Positions 1-9,569 of a stretch of 64,000 bases of DNA are shown here, piece after piece. This DNA is from Flavobacterium sp. ALD4. Lineage in GTDB: Bacteria > Bacteroidota > Bacteroidia > Flavobacteriales > Flavobacteriaceae. The notes under the pieces were generated by a model. That model did no database searches. It was not told the DNA's origin and saw only the letters and a program-made list of their open reading frames with translations. How positions within the stretch are numbered: position 1 is the stretch's first letter; each line of letters begins with the position of its first letter. The stretch lies in NCBI RefSeq assembly GCF_002836475.1, contig NZ_PJBJ01000022.1:186001-250000 (forward strand). The letters run 5' to 3'. The position numbers were made by a program, and so were the translations under genes.

Positions 1-2
1 AT

Positions 3-308
3 TTAACACAAGAAGATTGGGCTTCTCACCTTGAAGTAGATACCAATGCAGTAATCCTAGACGTACGTACTGAGGATGAATACAATGACGGAATAATCTC
101 CAATGCCATAAATATTGATATCCATTTAGGACCAGTTTTTGTTTCTGAAATTGAAGGTTTGGACAAGAGTAAAAACTATTACGTCTATTGTCGTTCAGGT
201 GCTAGAAGCGCCAAAGCCTGCGAAGTAATGAATGAATTAGGAATTGAAAACGCCTTTAATTTAACGGGAGGGATTTTAGCCTGGGATGGAGAAATCGTAT
301 CGCCCTAA
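3..308 (+). CDS. Rhodanese-like domain protein (5' end outside window)
   Basis: Open frame from the window edge to TAA at 306-308; the start codon lies upstream. The visible 101 residues are a single rhodanese fold: an early V-R-T/E-x-E-Y segment (VILDVRTEDEYNDG) and the active-site loop C-R-S-G-A-R followed by SAKAC. The cysteine of CRSGAR is the persulfide-carrying residue of the family, so sulfur transfer is plausible; the real acceptor is unknown. The family name rests on the CRSGAR loop plus the LDVRT motif. Confidence 0.85.
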   Translation, partial: LTQEDWASHLEVDTNAVILDVRTEDEYNDGIISNAINIDIHLGPVFVSEIEGLDKSKNYYVYCRSGARSAKACEVMNELGIENAFNLTGGILAWDGEIVSP

Positions 309-371
309 TACCCTAAAGATATTAAAATCTTTTGCCATACCTTATAAAATATAATATCAAAAACAACCAAC

Positions 372-1952
372 ATGAACGCAATACCGGAAGAATTTCAGAT
401 TAAGACATTATTAAATCAAGATACTTATTTAGTGAATGGGGAGTTGAAAAAATGGGAGGGCCAAACATCGGCAGTATTCTCAACAATTTCATCTACTGAA
501 AAATACGAACCAACAATATTAGGTTCTATTCCATTTATGGGAGAGAAAGAAGGACTAGAAGCAGTTGATGCTGCAGATGTGGCGTTTAATAATGGTCAGG
601 GCGTATGGCCGACTATGAGAGTTAAAGATCGCATCAAATGTATGAGCCGTTTTGTTACTCAAATGGAATCAACTCGTGACGAGGTGGTGAAGTATTTAAT
701 GTGGGAAATAGGGAAGTCATTATCAGATTCCCAAAAAGAATTTGACCGAACTGTTGAGTATATCTATGATACCATCGAAGATTACAAAAAACTAGACCGT
801 AACAGTGCCCGTTTTACTAAAACTCAAGGGATAAATGCTATGGTACGCCGTGGACCGCTTGGTGTTGTGCTGTGTCTTGGACCGTACAATTATCCTTTAA
901 ATGAAACATTTGCACTGCTAATTCCCGCTTTAATTATGGGAAATACGGTAGTGTTCAAACCGGCAAAACATGGAGTTTTATTAATTTCGCCATTATTGGA
1001 AGCTTTTAAAAGCAGTTTTCCAGCGGGTGTTATCAATATTGTTTATGGTCGTGGTAGAGAAGTGGCCGCCCCTATTATGAAATCAGGAAAAGTAGCAGTT
1101 TTGGCTTTGATTGGAAACAGTACATCAGCTATTGCTTTGCAAGACCAACACCCGAATAAAAACAGATTGCGTTTGATTTTAGGCTTGGAAGCCAAAAATC
1201 CTGCGATAATTTTGCCGGATGCCGATTTGGATTTAGCCATTCAAGAATGTATTGCTGGAAGTTTGTCCTTCAATGGACAACGTTGTACCGCTTTAAAGAT
1301 ATTATACGTTCATGAAAGTATTGCTGAAGAATTCAACAAACGTTTTGCTGATAAAGTGGATGCACTTGTTTTTGGAAACCCATGGGATAAAGCAGTTACA
1401 TTGACTCCATTACCGGAGAAAGAAAAACCGGCTTATATTCAAGAGTTAATTGACGACGCTATCGACAAAGGAGCTAAAGTGATTAATGCAAAAGGAGGGG
1501 AGCATACACCTAATTATATCTTCCCTGCGGTTTTATACCCAGTCAACAAGGAGATGCGTGTGTATCATGAAGAGCAGTTTGGACCAGTAGTGCCTATATT
1601 GACTTTTAAAGACATACAAGAGCCTTTAAATGATATGGCTGAGTCGAATTACGGTCAGCAAGTAAGTTTGTTCGGAAAAGATATTAAAACTATCGCGCCG
1701 CTTATCGATACCTTAGTAAATCTAGTATGTCGCGTAAATCTGAACAGTTCTTGCCAGAGAGGTCCGGATATTTACCCTTTCACAGGACGAAAAGATTCAG
1801 CAGTGGGAACCTTGAGTATTCATGATGCGTTGCGTTCGTTCTCAATAAGAACTTTTGTTGCATCAAAAGACAATGACTATAACAATGAAATTTTACAAGC
1901 TTTATTGGACAGTGATCAGTCTAATTTCATTACGACCGATTATATTTTGTAA
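372..1952 (+). CDS. gapN: NADP-dependent glyceraldehyde-3-phosphate dehydrogenase-like aldehyde dehydrogenase
   Basis: 526-residue ALDH-superfamily protein. It has the Rossmann/coenzyme region ([19 protein letters not shown], then VVFKPAKHG with the conserved Lys), the catalytic cysteine in [12 protein letters not shown] (about residue 305) and a C-terminal oligomerisation segment. Length and the overall pattern resemble the GapN-like non-phosphorylating enzymes of Bacteroidota, which oxidise glyceraldehyde-3-phosphate directly to 3-phosphoglycerate with NADP+. One oddity: the usual E-L-G-G-K motif carrying the general-base glutamate reads G-L-E-A-K, so the glutamate sits two positions later (about residue 273). 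Substrate assignment is inferred from overall resemblance. The gene stands alone, 63 bp after the rhodanese gene, and ends at a strong terminator. Confidence 0.8.
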   Translation: MNAIPEEFQIKTLLNQDTYLVNGELKKWEGQTSAVFSTISSTEKYEPTILGSIPFMGEKEGLEAVDAADVAFNNGQGVWPTMRVKDRIKCMSRFVTQMESTRDEVVKYLMWEIGKSLSDSQKEFDRTVEYIYDTIEDYKKLDRNSARFTKTQGINAMVRRGPLGVVLCLGPYNYPLNETFALLIPALIMGNTVVFKPAKHGVLLISPLLEAFKSSFPAGVINIVYGRGREVAAPIMKSGKVAVLALIGNSTSAIALQDQHPNKNRLRLILGLEAKNPAIILPDADLDLAIQECIAGSLSFNGQRCTALKILYVHESIAEEFNKRFADKVDALVFGNPWDKAVTLTPLPEKEKPAYIQELIDDAIDKGAKVINAKGGEHTPNYIFPAVLYPVNKEMRVYHEEQFGPVVPILTFKDIQEPLNDMAESNYGQQVSLFGKDIKTIAPLIDTLVNLVCRVNLNSSCQRGPDIYPFTGRKDSAVGTLSIHDALRSFSIRTFVASKDNDYNNEILQALLDSDQSNFITTDYIL

Positions 1953-1971
1953 ACAACAGTATTAAAATTGA

Positions 1972-2008
1972 AACCGCCTAATCTTAAAAAATTAGGCGGT
2001 TTTTTTTG
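1972..2008 (+). terminator. Rho-independent terminator of the GapN gene
   Basis: Perfect 11-bp inverted repeat AACCGCCTAAT / ATTAGGCGGTT with an 8-nt loop, followed by a run of T. It lies 20 bp after the GapN stop codon. Confidence 0.9.
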
Positions 2009-2127
2009 GAGTCAACTTCTAAAGCTTTTTATTCTGTTTTTTTATTGCCAGATAATTAATTGTTATAATAATTAGTTCATTGATACTAATCCTAAATTAG
2101 TATCCACTTTATTTCAAAAATTGAATC

Positions 2128-3216
2128 ATGAGAAAAAAATAATTATAGTAGTACTGTTGCCAGTGGTATTTTTTGCGCAAAATAGTTTTGCTCAAGAACT
2201 CTATACTCCACGAAATATAAAAGAAGCCTATTCAAACGGTAGTCGTTCAAAAGACGGAAAACAACAAGACTAATCGTCGTGTGAGTACTCAAGCGGCTTA
2301 TGATGTAAAAGGAACTGATTTTATTAACTCGGTAAAAAACAATAATTACGCTTTGGCTTGGTTTTCTAATAATTGGCCGGGAATTCCTTATCCTTATTCT
2401 AAAATGACTGCCTTTCAGGGTTTTGCTGATATGGAATATCCAATGATGGTAAACGATTCTCAAATGGGAGATCCCGTTTTTGCACAATTAGTACAAGATC
2501 ATGAGATCGCTCATAACTATTTTCCTTTTTATATGGGAATTAATGAAACCCGTTATGCATTTATGGATGAGGGGTGGGCAACAACATTAGAATATCTGAT
2601 AGGAATTGCAGAGCATGGTAAAGATGCGGCAGATAATTTTTACAAGCAATTTAGAGTAAATCGATATATAAATGATAAATCTGCCGAAGAAGATCAGCCT
2701 ATAATTTCGATGTCATCCTAACTGTCAGGAGCGGGTTATGGTAATAATTCATACGGTAAAGCATCACTTTCTTATTTGGCTTTAAAAGACTTATTGGGGG
2801 ATGATTTATTCAAAAAAGGCTTACACACTTATATGGAAGACTGGAATGGTAAACATGCTATTCCTTGAAATTATTTCAATTCGGTAAATACGAGTTCAGG
2901 TAAAAATTTAAATTGGTTCTTTAACAACTGGTTTTTTACTAATAATTATATTGATATAGCTGTTGCAAATGTGAATAGTAAAACACAAACAATTTTGATC
3001 ATAAACGAAGGTGGATTTGCGATTCCGTTTGATGTAAATATTATTTATACAGATGGGACTAAAGAAACGGTCCTTGGAACACCTGCTATCTGGGAAGCCA
3101 ACCAAAAAACGGCAACGATTAGTTTTAAAGGAACAAAAAAGATGAAGTCAAGAACACTAAATGGCGGACTTTTTATGGATGCTACACCACTGAATAATAC
3201 TTGGAGTTCTAAGTAA
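2128..3216 (+). pseudogene. Degraded M1-family (gluzincin) metallopeptidase
   Basis: The reading frame can be followed to TAA at 3214-3216 only by ignoring lesions. It begins ATG-AGA-AAA-AAA and goes out of frame in a run of seven A, after which a signal peptide (IIIVVLLPVVFFAQNSFAQ) is readable. After KEAYSNGSRSKDGK the text jumps to a mid-protein segment, implying a large internal deletion. The core has the zinc motif D-HEIAH and the third ligand in YAFMDEGWA, as in M1 aminopeptidases. In-frame stops follow at 2719-2721 and 2866-2868. The C-terminal part (ANVNSKTQTILIINEGGFAIP...) is otherwise intact. A functional product is unlikely. Confidence 0.85.
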
Positions 3217-3250
3217 TAACTCTAACTTACCATCTTTTAAAAGTGCAGAA

Positions 3251-3283
3251 AAGTCTCGTTATCAGTAACGAGACTTTTTTTTA
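3251..3283 (+). terminator. Rho-independent terminator after the peptidase pseudogene
   Basis: Inverted repeat AGTCTCGTTA / TAACGAGACT with a TCAG loop and a T run, 35 bp after the pseudogene stop. Confidence 0.85.
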
Positions 3284-3433
3284 TGGAAATATGTTCCGTC
3301 CTGAAATCCAGACAGGAGCGATTACTAAGATAAATTTTACTCATGTTTTTTTGAATCAAAAAAATTATAAGTATTTGATTTTCAGTATTTATGGTTATAT
3401 TTACTTAGTGTAATTAACTTTAAAAATAATAAG

Positions 3434-4150
3434 ATGAAAAATAGTAAACAATTGTTGATGTCAATTTTAGTAACAATTTTTACTGTTGCATTCTTTTCAT
3501 GTAAAAACAATAAAACTGAAAAAGTTGATGAAATGAGTACAATGGAAGAAGTTGATATTGCCAGTATAGCATTTATGCCTTTTAAGGTTATTTTAATCAA
3601 ACACGATGTTGCTGATTACAATAAATGGAGGGTAGCATATGATGCTCACGATTCAATCCGAATGTCATATGGAATTTCGCATTTTGTTATTGGTAGAGGG
3701 ATGGATAATCCTAATACTATCATGGTTATTGATAAAATGAACGATTTCAATAAAGCAAAAGATTTTAGCATGTTGCCCAGCCTTAAGGAAGCCATGAAGA
3801 AAGCCGGTATAATAAGTACGCCTAAATTCGGCTTTTATGAAGTAATTCGAAATGATGACTCAAACATAAATCTGAAAGACAGACTAATGGTAACCCATCG
3901 TGTGAAAGATTTTGACGCTTGGATCAAAGTGTATGATGAAGAAGGAACAATCAAAAGGATGGAAGAAGGATTAATAGACAGAGGGATGGCAAGAAGTGTT
4001 GATGATCCTAATATGGTGACTTTAGTATTTGCAATCTCAGATATTGATAAGGCTAAAGCAATGATCAATTCAGAAGAACAGAAAAAATTGATGATGGAAG
4101 CCGGAGTAGAAGGCGTTCCTGAAATGTTCTACTATAAGTTAGTAGAATAA
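3434..4150 (+). CDS. Lipoprotein with two dimeric alpha/beta-barrel-like domains
   Basis: 238 residues. The N-terminus is a lipoprotein signal (MKNSKQLLMSILVTIFTVAF then FSCKNN, lipid-modified Cys at about 23). The mature part consists of two copies of a ~95-residue unit: VILIKHDVADYNKWRVAYDAHD... and MVTHRVKDFDAWIKVYDEEGT..., each ending in a helix plus G-V/I-x-x-x-P-x-x-x-Y/F-Y. This looks like a duplicated ferredoxin-like (antibiotic-biosynthesis-monooxygenase/stress-responsive) barrel; no catalytic residue can be named. The C-terminal unit is repeated in decayed form at about 6640-6895, showing that the end of this gene was part of the local tandem duplication. Start chosen at the ATG giving the signal peptide. 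Confidence 0.75.
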   Translation: MKNSKQLLMSILVTIFTVAFFSCKNNKTEKVDEMSTMEEVDIASIAFMPFKVILIKHDVADYNKWRVAYDAHDSIRMSYGISHFVIGRGMDNPNTIMVIDKMNDFNKAKDFSMLPSLKEAMKKAGIISTPKFGFYEVIRNDDSNINLKDRLMVTHRVKDFDAWIKVYDEEGTIKRMEEGLIDRGMARSVDDPNMVTLVFAISDIDKAKAMINSEEQKKLMMEAGVEGVPEMFYYKLVE

Positions 4151-4166
4151 AGTTCAGGATGTCCAT

Positions 4167-4200
4167 AAAACCGTAAAAGGGTAAACTCTTGCGGTTTTTC
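4167..4200 (+). terminator. Terminator of the two-domain lipoprotein gene
   Basis: Inverted repeat AAAACCGTAA / TTGCGGTTTT (one T.G pair) with a T tract. A diverged copy (GAGAGCCGTAA ... CTTGCGGCTTTTT) recurs at about 6912-6946 as part of the duplicated segment. Confidence 0.7.
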
Positions 4201-4245
4201 AATGTCTGTTATTAACTTTGAATCAAACAAAATAATGATGGAGTT

Positions 4246-4650
4246 TTATTTACAAAAGGAATTTAGGATGCTTGTGTATTTTTCGCGATTTATAGGTTTG
4301 ACTATATAATCAGCCACTTCATGTATACTCTTTGCTTGAATAAAGTCATCCGGGTTATTTGAAGAAGTAACTACATAGATCATTATTTTTTTTTCAATTT
4401 TAGATTTTAGTTCGATATATTTATTTAAAAATTGCCAACCATTCATCACCGGCATATTGATATCAAGAAATATAATATCCGGAAGTTTATTTTGATCATC
4501 TACGTTAGAAAATAAAAAATCTATAGCGTCTTTTCCATCCGAAAAAATAAGTGTTTCATTTACAGATTCAAATGATTTAATAAATCTTTTAGCGATAAAT
4601 TGGAAAATAGAATCATCATCTATAATTGCAATTATTAATTTGTTATCCAT
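4246..4650 (-). CDS. Single-domain response regulator (REC)
   Basis: 134 residues from MDNKLIIAIIDDD, nearly all a receiver domain: acidic cluster IDDD (11-13), phosphoacceptor Asp63 in IIFLDINMPVMNGW, the Ser/Thr of VVTSSNNPDD and the Lys of IVKPINRE. There is no output domain, so it would signal by protein contact or phosphotransfer. The start at 4650 lies 11 bp after the kinase stop; a longer in-frame version starting at 4695 would overlap the kinase and add a low-quality N-terminus. It is co-oriented with the kinase and is most likely its phosphorylation partner. A second, still intact copy lies at 7001-7405. Confidence 0.85.
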   Translation of the reverse strand: MDNKLIIAIIDDDSIFQFIAKRFIKSFESVNETLIFSDGKDAIDFLFSNVDDQNKLPDIIFLDINMPVMNGWQFLNKYIELKSKIEKKIMIYVVTSSNNPDDFIQAKSIHEVADYIVKPINREKYTSILNSFCK

Positions 4651-4660
4651 ATTATAGTTT

Positions 4661-6253
4661 TTAAAATATAATTTTAAATTTTGTTCCAACATCAACGGTA
4701 CTATCTACGGTTATCGTTCCGCCCATTCCTTCAACTTGGGCTTTAGTGAGGAAAAGTCCAACTCCTTTTGCATCAGGGTGCTTATGGAAGACTTTGTTAA
4801 ACCCAAAGATTTCCTTTCCATGTTCCTTTAAATCAATTCCTAAACCATTATCGCTAACTATAAGTGCAGTTTCATCGTTGATGATATGGGATTGAAAATG
4901 AATTTTGGCAGTGCGCAGAGGCGAACTATATTTTAAGGCATTGCTTAGAAGGTTTTGAATTATACTTTCTAAATACAGGGCTGAATAATCTATGCTTGGT
5001 GCCTTTGAAAAATCACTTGTGATTAGAGCCCCAGATTTAATGATGTCCCCTTGAAAAGATTCGATTGCATTTAAAAAACAGGTGTCGAAGACTAAGTTTT
5101 GTTTTTCCTTTTTTGTGTCATTTTTAACAGAGATAACGTTTAACAAATCATTTAGTGTAGTAGTAAGGTTGGTGACTGTTATTTCAAATTTTTCTATTAA
5201 TACATCTTTAGTTTTGGGGTCTTCTTCCTCTTTATAAATATCTATAAGAGAATGTAAATTACTAACGGGGGCTCTAAAATTGTGAGATACCACATAGGCA
5301 AACTCCTCTAACTGTTTATTTTGTTTCGTTAGGTGATTTGTACGCGCCAGAATTCTTTTTTCAAGATTATTGTTTGCTAAAACAATTTTATTTTCAGCCT
5401 CTTTTCTTTGATCATCAATTTTATTTAAATTTTCTTTACTAAAATGAGCTATAAATAAGGTGATTAAGATGAATGAAGCTTGTAATAAAACATTTGCAGA
5501 AGCTCCGTTTATTTGCTCCGTTTTGGAAATTTCTATTCTTAAATAACCTAATGCTAAGACCGAGATTAATATTATCGGAAAAAAAGAACGACTAATTTTA
5601 TGTCCTATTTTCGAGCCAACAAATATTGCGACAAACCCAAGATGAGGTTGAACTGTTGCAATCATTATGGAAAGTAACAGAAGCAGAAAAGCACCATAAA
5701 TCGAAAAGTTGCTAAAGAAATAGAGATCTTCTAAACTTGGGATGTTATCTGATAAACTTAAGATTGTAAGAAATGCAATTAGTGTGACTAAGTGCAAAGC
5801 AGCTTGTGCTGTTTGATTAAAAAATTTACGTTTTGATAGTATACCTAAAAATGACAAACCTATTACTATATAGCAAAAAACACTTGCTAGACAGGGTTTT
5901 ATATTCGTATACCTCTCAATTATTATACTATCAAAAATCGGATTAAGGTATATTGAATTAAGAACGTCTGAGTCGAGTTTTAGCAGGTAGAATAAATTGA
6001 GAAGACCATTTATAATTAATAGGATTGAGCAATACTTAATAAAAGCCCTGTTTTTTTTGTTTATTAAAAAATGTAATGAAAAACAATATAGTATTAAATT
6101 TATTGAAGAATTTAATTGAATCGGTATGGACCAGGGGTAAGATAAACTTGAATAATAGTTTAACTTGAATAGATAGCCTAAAAACATAAGCAATGCAATT
6201 CCCCCAATTATTATACTTAAAGTCTCTACTTTCTGTTTAGTTTTTAAGGGCAT
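4661..6253 (-). CDS. Membrane-bound sensor histidine kinase
   Basis: 530 residues. The first ~270 hold about nine hydrophobic segments (for example TLSIIIGGIALLMFLGYLF, IYGAFLLLLLSIMIATV), forming an integral-membrane sensor with little extracellular sequence. Next come a charged coiled-coil linker (about 275-315) and the HisKA dimerisation helix with the phosphorylated His324 in AYVVSHNFRAPVS. The HATPase domain has an N-box (IIQNLLSNALKYSS), G1 (VSDNGLGID) and G2 (GVGLFLTKAQVEGMGG). Lack of a PAS or periplasmic domain suggests sensing within or at the membrane. It probably phosphorylates the regulator encoded immediately downstream. The ligand is unknown. Confidence 0.85.
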   Translation of the reverse strand: MPLKTKQKVETLSIIIGGIALLMFLGYLFKLNYYSSLSYPWSIPIQLNSSINLILYCFSLHFLINKKNRAFIKYCSILLIINGLLNLFYLLKLDSDVLNSIYLNPIFDSIIIERYTNIKPCLASVFCYIVIGLSFLGILSKRKFFNQTAQAALHLVTLIAFLTILSLSDNIPSLEDLYFFSNFSIYGAFLLLLLSIMIATVQPHLGFVAIFVGSKIGHKISRSFFPIILISVLALGYLRIEISKTEQINGASANVLLQASFILITLFIAHFSKENLNKIDDQRKEAENKIVLANNNLEKRILARTNHLTKQNKQLEEFAYVVSHNFRAPVSNLHSLIDIYKEEEDPKTKDVLIEKFEITVTNLTTTLNDLLNVISVKNDTKKEKQNLVFDTCFLNAIESFQGDIIKSGALITSDFSKAPSIDYSALYLESIIQNLLSNALKYSSPLRTAKIHFQSHIINDETALIVSDNGLGIDLKEHGKEIFGFNKVFHKHPDAKGVGLFLTKAQVEGMGGTITVDSTVDVGTKFKIIF

Positions 6254-6639
6254 CGATAGATGGGATATTGTTAAATTGATTTATATAGTTTGCTACAAAA
6301 GAAAACACTTGTTAACCAACAAATGTACTCTAAAATTATAAATAAGAACAGTTTTAAATTTCAAAGCACCTATTTTTAAGAGTTGTTAGCGTCGTTAAAG
6401 CCAGCGATAATTAAAAGTAATTTGTGGTATCAAAAAAGAACTGAAAATTTATTCATGTAATTTTCTATTTAACTGTATAATTATTATTTTTTTTTTTTAA
6501 AAACTTAAAAGATTAATACACATCATACTTTCAAAGGTTCTAATACTGGTTTTTGTGCGTTTTGTTGCTTTTTTTAAATTAGGATGTAGCTTGTTTAATA
6601 CAATGAATCTGTTACAGATAATTTACTTTGAAACGCAGA

Positions 6640-6895
6640 GTAGAGGGTAATCATTATAGTGAAGGTTTGATCTATGCTATCAAATACGTGATGATGGAGG
6701 TGCAACTTTAAGAAAGTTTTATTAATGAAATATTATTTTAAGTGTGGATGATCCTAAAGTAGTAACCTTAATACTTGCAACTTCAGATTTGTAGAAAGTA
6801 AAGGCGAGAGTTGACTATAAAGAAACGAAAAATTTGATGATGGAAGCTGGAGTCGAAGGTGTTCCAGAAATATTCTATCATAAGTTAGTTGATTA
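6640..6895 (+). pseudogene. Remnant of a duplicated two-domain lipoprotein gene (3' part)
   Basis: Base-by-base similarity to the end of the gene at 3434-4150. From 6741 the text matches from 3995 onward (SVDDPK-type segment, then LMMEAGVEGVPEIFYHKLVD and a stop), with a stop codon inside (TTG-TAG at about 6792) and no start. Weaker similarity reaches back to about 6640. It marks the left edge of the second copy of the duplicated segment. Confidence 0.8.
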
Positions 6896-7000
6896 AAGAT
6901 TAGGATGTCTAGAGAGCCGTAAAAGTATAAACTCTTGCGGCTTTTTAACGTTTATCGTTACTTTTTTAAACTTTGAATCAAACAAGATAATGATGGGTTT

Positions 7001-7405
7001 TTATGTATGGACGGAGTTAAGGATGCTAGTATATTTTTCGCGATCAATAGGTTTCACTATATAATCCGTTACTTCATGTATACTCTGAGCTTGAATAAAG
7101 TCATCGGGATTATTTGAAGAACTTACTATATAGATTATTATTTTTTTTTCAATTTTGGATTTGAGTTCAATATATTTATTTAAAAATTGCCAACCATTCA
7201 TCACCGGCATATTGATATCAAGAAAAATAATATCTGGAAGTTTATCTTTATCATTTATGTTAAAATATAGAAAATCCATAGCGTCTTTTCCATCAGAAAA
7301 AATAAGCATTTGATTTACAGATTCAAATGATTTAATAAATCTTTTAGCGATGAATTGGAAAATAGGGTCATCATCTACAATTGCAATCATTAATTTTTCA
7401 TTCAT
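7001..7405 (-). CDS. Single-domain response regulator, second copy
   Basis: 134 residues from MNEKLMIAIVDDD; all receiver landmarks survive (VDDD, Asp63 in IIFLDINMPVMNGW, SSSNN, Lys in IVKPIDRE). It differs from the first copy by scattered mostly conservative changes and no frame lesion, in contrast to the kinase copy beside it, which is broken in several places. It could still be phosphorylated by the intact kinase at 4661-6253. Alternatively it is simply a short gene that has escaped damage. Confidence 0.8.
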   Translation of the reverse strand: MNEKLMIAIVDDDPIFQFIAKRFIKSFESVNQMLIFSDGKDAMDFLYFNINDKDKLPDIIFLDINMPVMNGWQFLNKYIELKSKIEKKIIIYIVSSSNNPDDFIQAQSIHEVTDYIVKPIDREKYTSILNSVHT

Positions 7406-7415
7406 AATATAGTTT

Positions 7416-8760
7416 TTAAAAAATAATTTTAAACTTTGTTCTAACATCAACGGTACTCTCTACGCTGATTGTTCCGCCCATTCCTTCAACTTGGGCTTTG
7501 ATAAGGAAAAGTCCAACTCCTTTTGCATCAGGGTGCTTATGGAACACTTTGTTAAATCCAAACATATCTTTTCCATGTTCCTTTAAATCAATTCCTAATC
7601 CATTGTCGCTAACCGTAAGTACAATTTCATCGTTAATTATATGAGATTGAAAATGAATTTTTGCAGTGCGCAGAGGCGAACTATATTTTAAGGCATTGCT
7701 CAGAAGATTTTGAATCATACTTTCTAAATAAATCGCTGAATAATCTATGCTTGGTGCCTTTGAAAAATTACTTGTGATTAGAGCCCCAGATTTAATGATG
7801 TCCCTTGAAAAGATTCGACTGCATTTAAAAAACAGGTATTGAAGACTAAGTTTTGTTTTTCCTTTTTTGAATTATTTTTAATGGAAACTCCACTTAATAA
7901 ATCATTTACTATAGTATCAAGATTGGTGACTGTTATTTCACACCTTTCTAATAATAGCTCTTTTAATTGCATATTTTCTCCCTCTTTGCAAAGGTACAAA
8001 AGAGAATGTAAATTACTAACCGGTGCTCTAAAATTATGAGATACTACATAGGCAAATTCTTCTAACTGTTTATTTTGTTTCGTTAGGTGATTTGTTCGTT
8101 CTAGGATTCTTTTTTCAAGACCATTGTTTATCAAAATAACTTTACTTTCAGCTTCTTTATTTTTAGCGTCAATTTTATTTAAAGACTCTTTAGTAAAGTA
8201 GATTATAAATAAGGTGAGTAAAATATAGGAAATTTCTAATAATGCATTTGCAGACGCTTCGTTTATTAAACTCGATTTGCCGATTAGTATTCGTAAATAT
8301 CCTAAGGTTAAGATCGAGATTAAAATTTTAGGAAATAATTAACGACTAATTTCATGACCCATTTTCGAGCCAATAAATGTTGCTGCAATGAACCACAGCG
8401 GTCATTATAGATAATATAAGAAGTTTAAAAGCAGTATAAATAGAAAAAGAACTAAAGAAGTCGATTTGATCTAAACGGGGATTATTATCTGACATACCAA
8501 AGATTGTAAGCAATGAAATTGGTGTCACTAAATGCAAATAAAATTGTGCTGTTTGATTAAAGATTTTGTTTTTTGAATTGATACCCAAAAATGAAACGCA
8601 TATTAATATAAAGCTAAAGACGATTGCCAGGCAGGGTTTTATAATAGTATGATCCTCTATTATTATACTATTTTATAGAGGATTAAAATAGAATAAATTA
8701 GGATGGTCTGAATCAAAGGATATAATGTAGAGCTAATGTTAAGAAGGTCCATATATTCTT
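7416..8760 (-). pseudogene. Broken copy of the membrane histidine kinase
   Basis: Aligns by eye with the kinase at 4661-6253. The HATPase fragment (7416-7718 and a little beyond) and the HisKA fragment (7778-8134, with VVSHNFRAPVSNLHSL) are in different frames because one C is missing at about 7804 (TGTCCCTT versus TGTCCCCTT). Further stops and indels occur at about 8338-8400, and the membrane region before about 8590 is hardly recognisable. No full-length product is possible. Confidence 0.9.
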
Positions 8761-9287
8761 GCGAATGACTTAATAGTGGAGATATTAAAAAAAAAGGAAA
8801 AGAAGTAATTTGTTTGTCATTACATAAAAGCAACTTTTTTTATAAGATGAAAAAGTTTATTTTTAGAGCGGACGTATCTTTTTATTTCAAGTTGCAGGAT
8901 TCATAATAAGTAGTTCTGTTAGTAGAAATAGTTTGGTTAGGTTAATGTTTTGCGCAAATTCTGCTGCGGGATTGACATAAGAATAAAAAAAAGAATTAAA
9001 AATAGTGTGATTAAGAATAATACGGAGTGGTCAATTGCTGCAGTCGTCGAAAGAGCGATGGCTCAAGTTCCATTTTCCAGTAAAACAAAAGCCTGAAAGT
9101 ATAGGGAATGCGATTAAATGGTGGCATGAAGGTGTAAATGCTATTTTCTTTCCATTTCGGGATTACAGTATATTAAATTAATTGCTTAATTTAGTATGTC
9201 ATAAAAGGAATTTTAAAATAGAAATCCAGCTGCAGCGATATGATTGTTCTTTCAATTAATATTGGTTAGTGTAGCTCGTAAAAATAA
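8761..9287. other. Gene-poor stretch
   Basis: About 530 bp between the kinase pseudogene and the DnaE-type gene. There is a short in-frame patch (ESIGNAIKWWHEGVNAIFF at about 9095-9155) but no start, no conserved motif and stops on both sides. I see no supported gene, RNA or terminator here; it reads as decayed coding DNA. Confidence 0.4.
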
Positions 9288-9494
9288 GGTGTCATCAAGA
9301 AAAAAATCAAAATAGTAAAAGAAAACATCCACGAGGGACTCCATCGTGAGCCCTACTTTGCACATCCTAGATTGAAGTTTATTCCTAATATTGTAGTGAA
9401 CTTGATTAGCTTCCTACTTTCTTTAGCAGTGGTTGTAAGTGTGCTTTATTTTGTTTTGAAATATTTGATTAATAAATTTTATCATTTAAATTAA
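9288..9494 (+). pseudogene. Unrecognised membrane-protein remnant
   Basis: Frame open from a stop at 9285-9287 to TAA at 9492-9494 with no ATG. It reads IKIVKENIHEGLHREPYFAH, a short basic region, then one strongly hydrophobic helix (NLISFLLSLAVVVSVLYFVL) and a basic tail. The amphipathic/hydrophobic organisation is protein-like, so it may be the C-terminus of a lost gene or a small protein with a non-standard start. I do not recognise the family. Confidence 0.35.
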
Positions 9495-9569
9495 TTACAA
9501 ATTCCGCTGCAAGAATGGATCTCTAAAAAGTTTCTTTATTGTCAAAGAGATTAGTGAAGAGATAAATAA

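Larger units (their letters stand above)
6640..8760. repeat. Second, decayed copy of a tandem segmental duplication
   Basis: The order lipoprotein 3' end (+), terminator, response regulator (-), histidine kinase (-) seen at about 3886-6253 is repeated here in the same order and orientations. Similarity is strong through the regulator and HATPase region and falls off in the kinase membrane region. The spacer 6254-6640 between the copies holds no gene that I can see. Confidence 0.85.
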
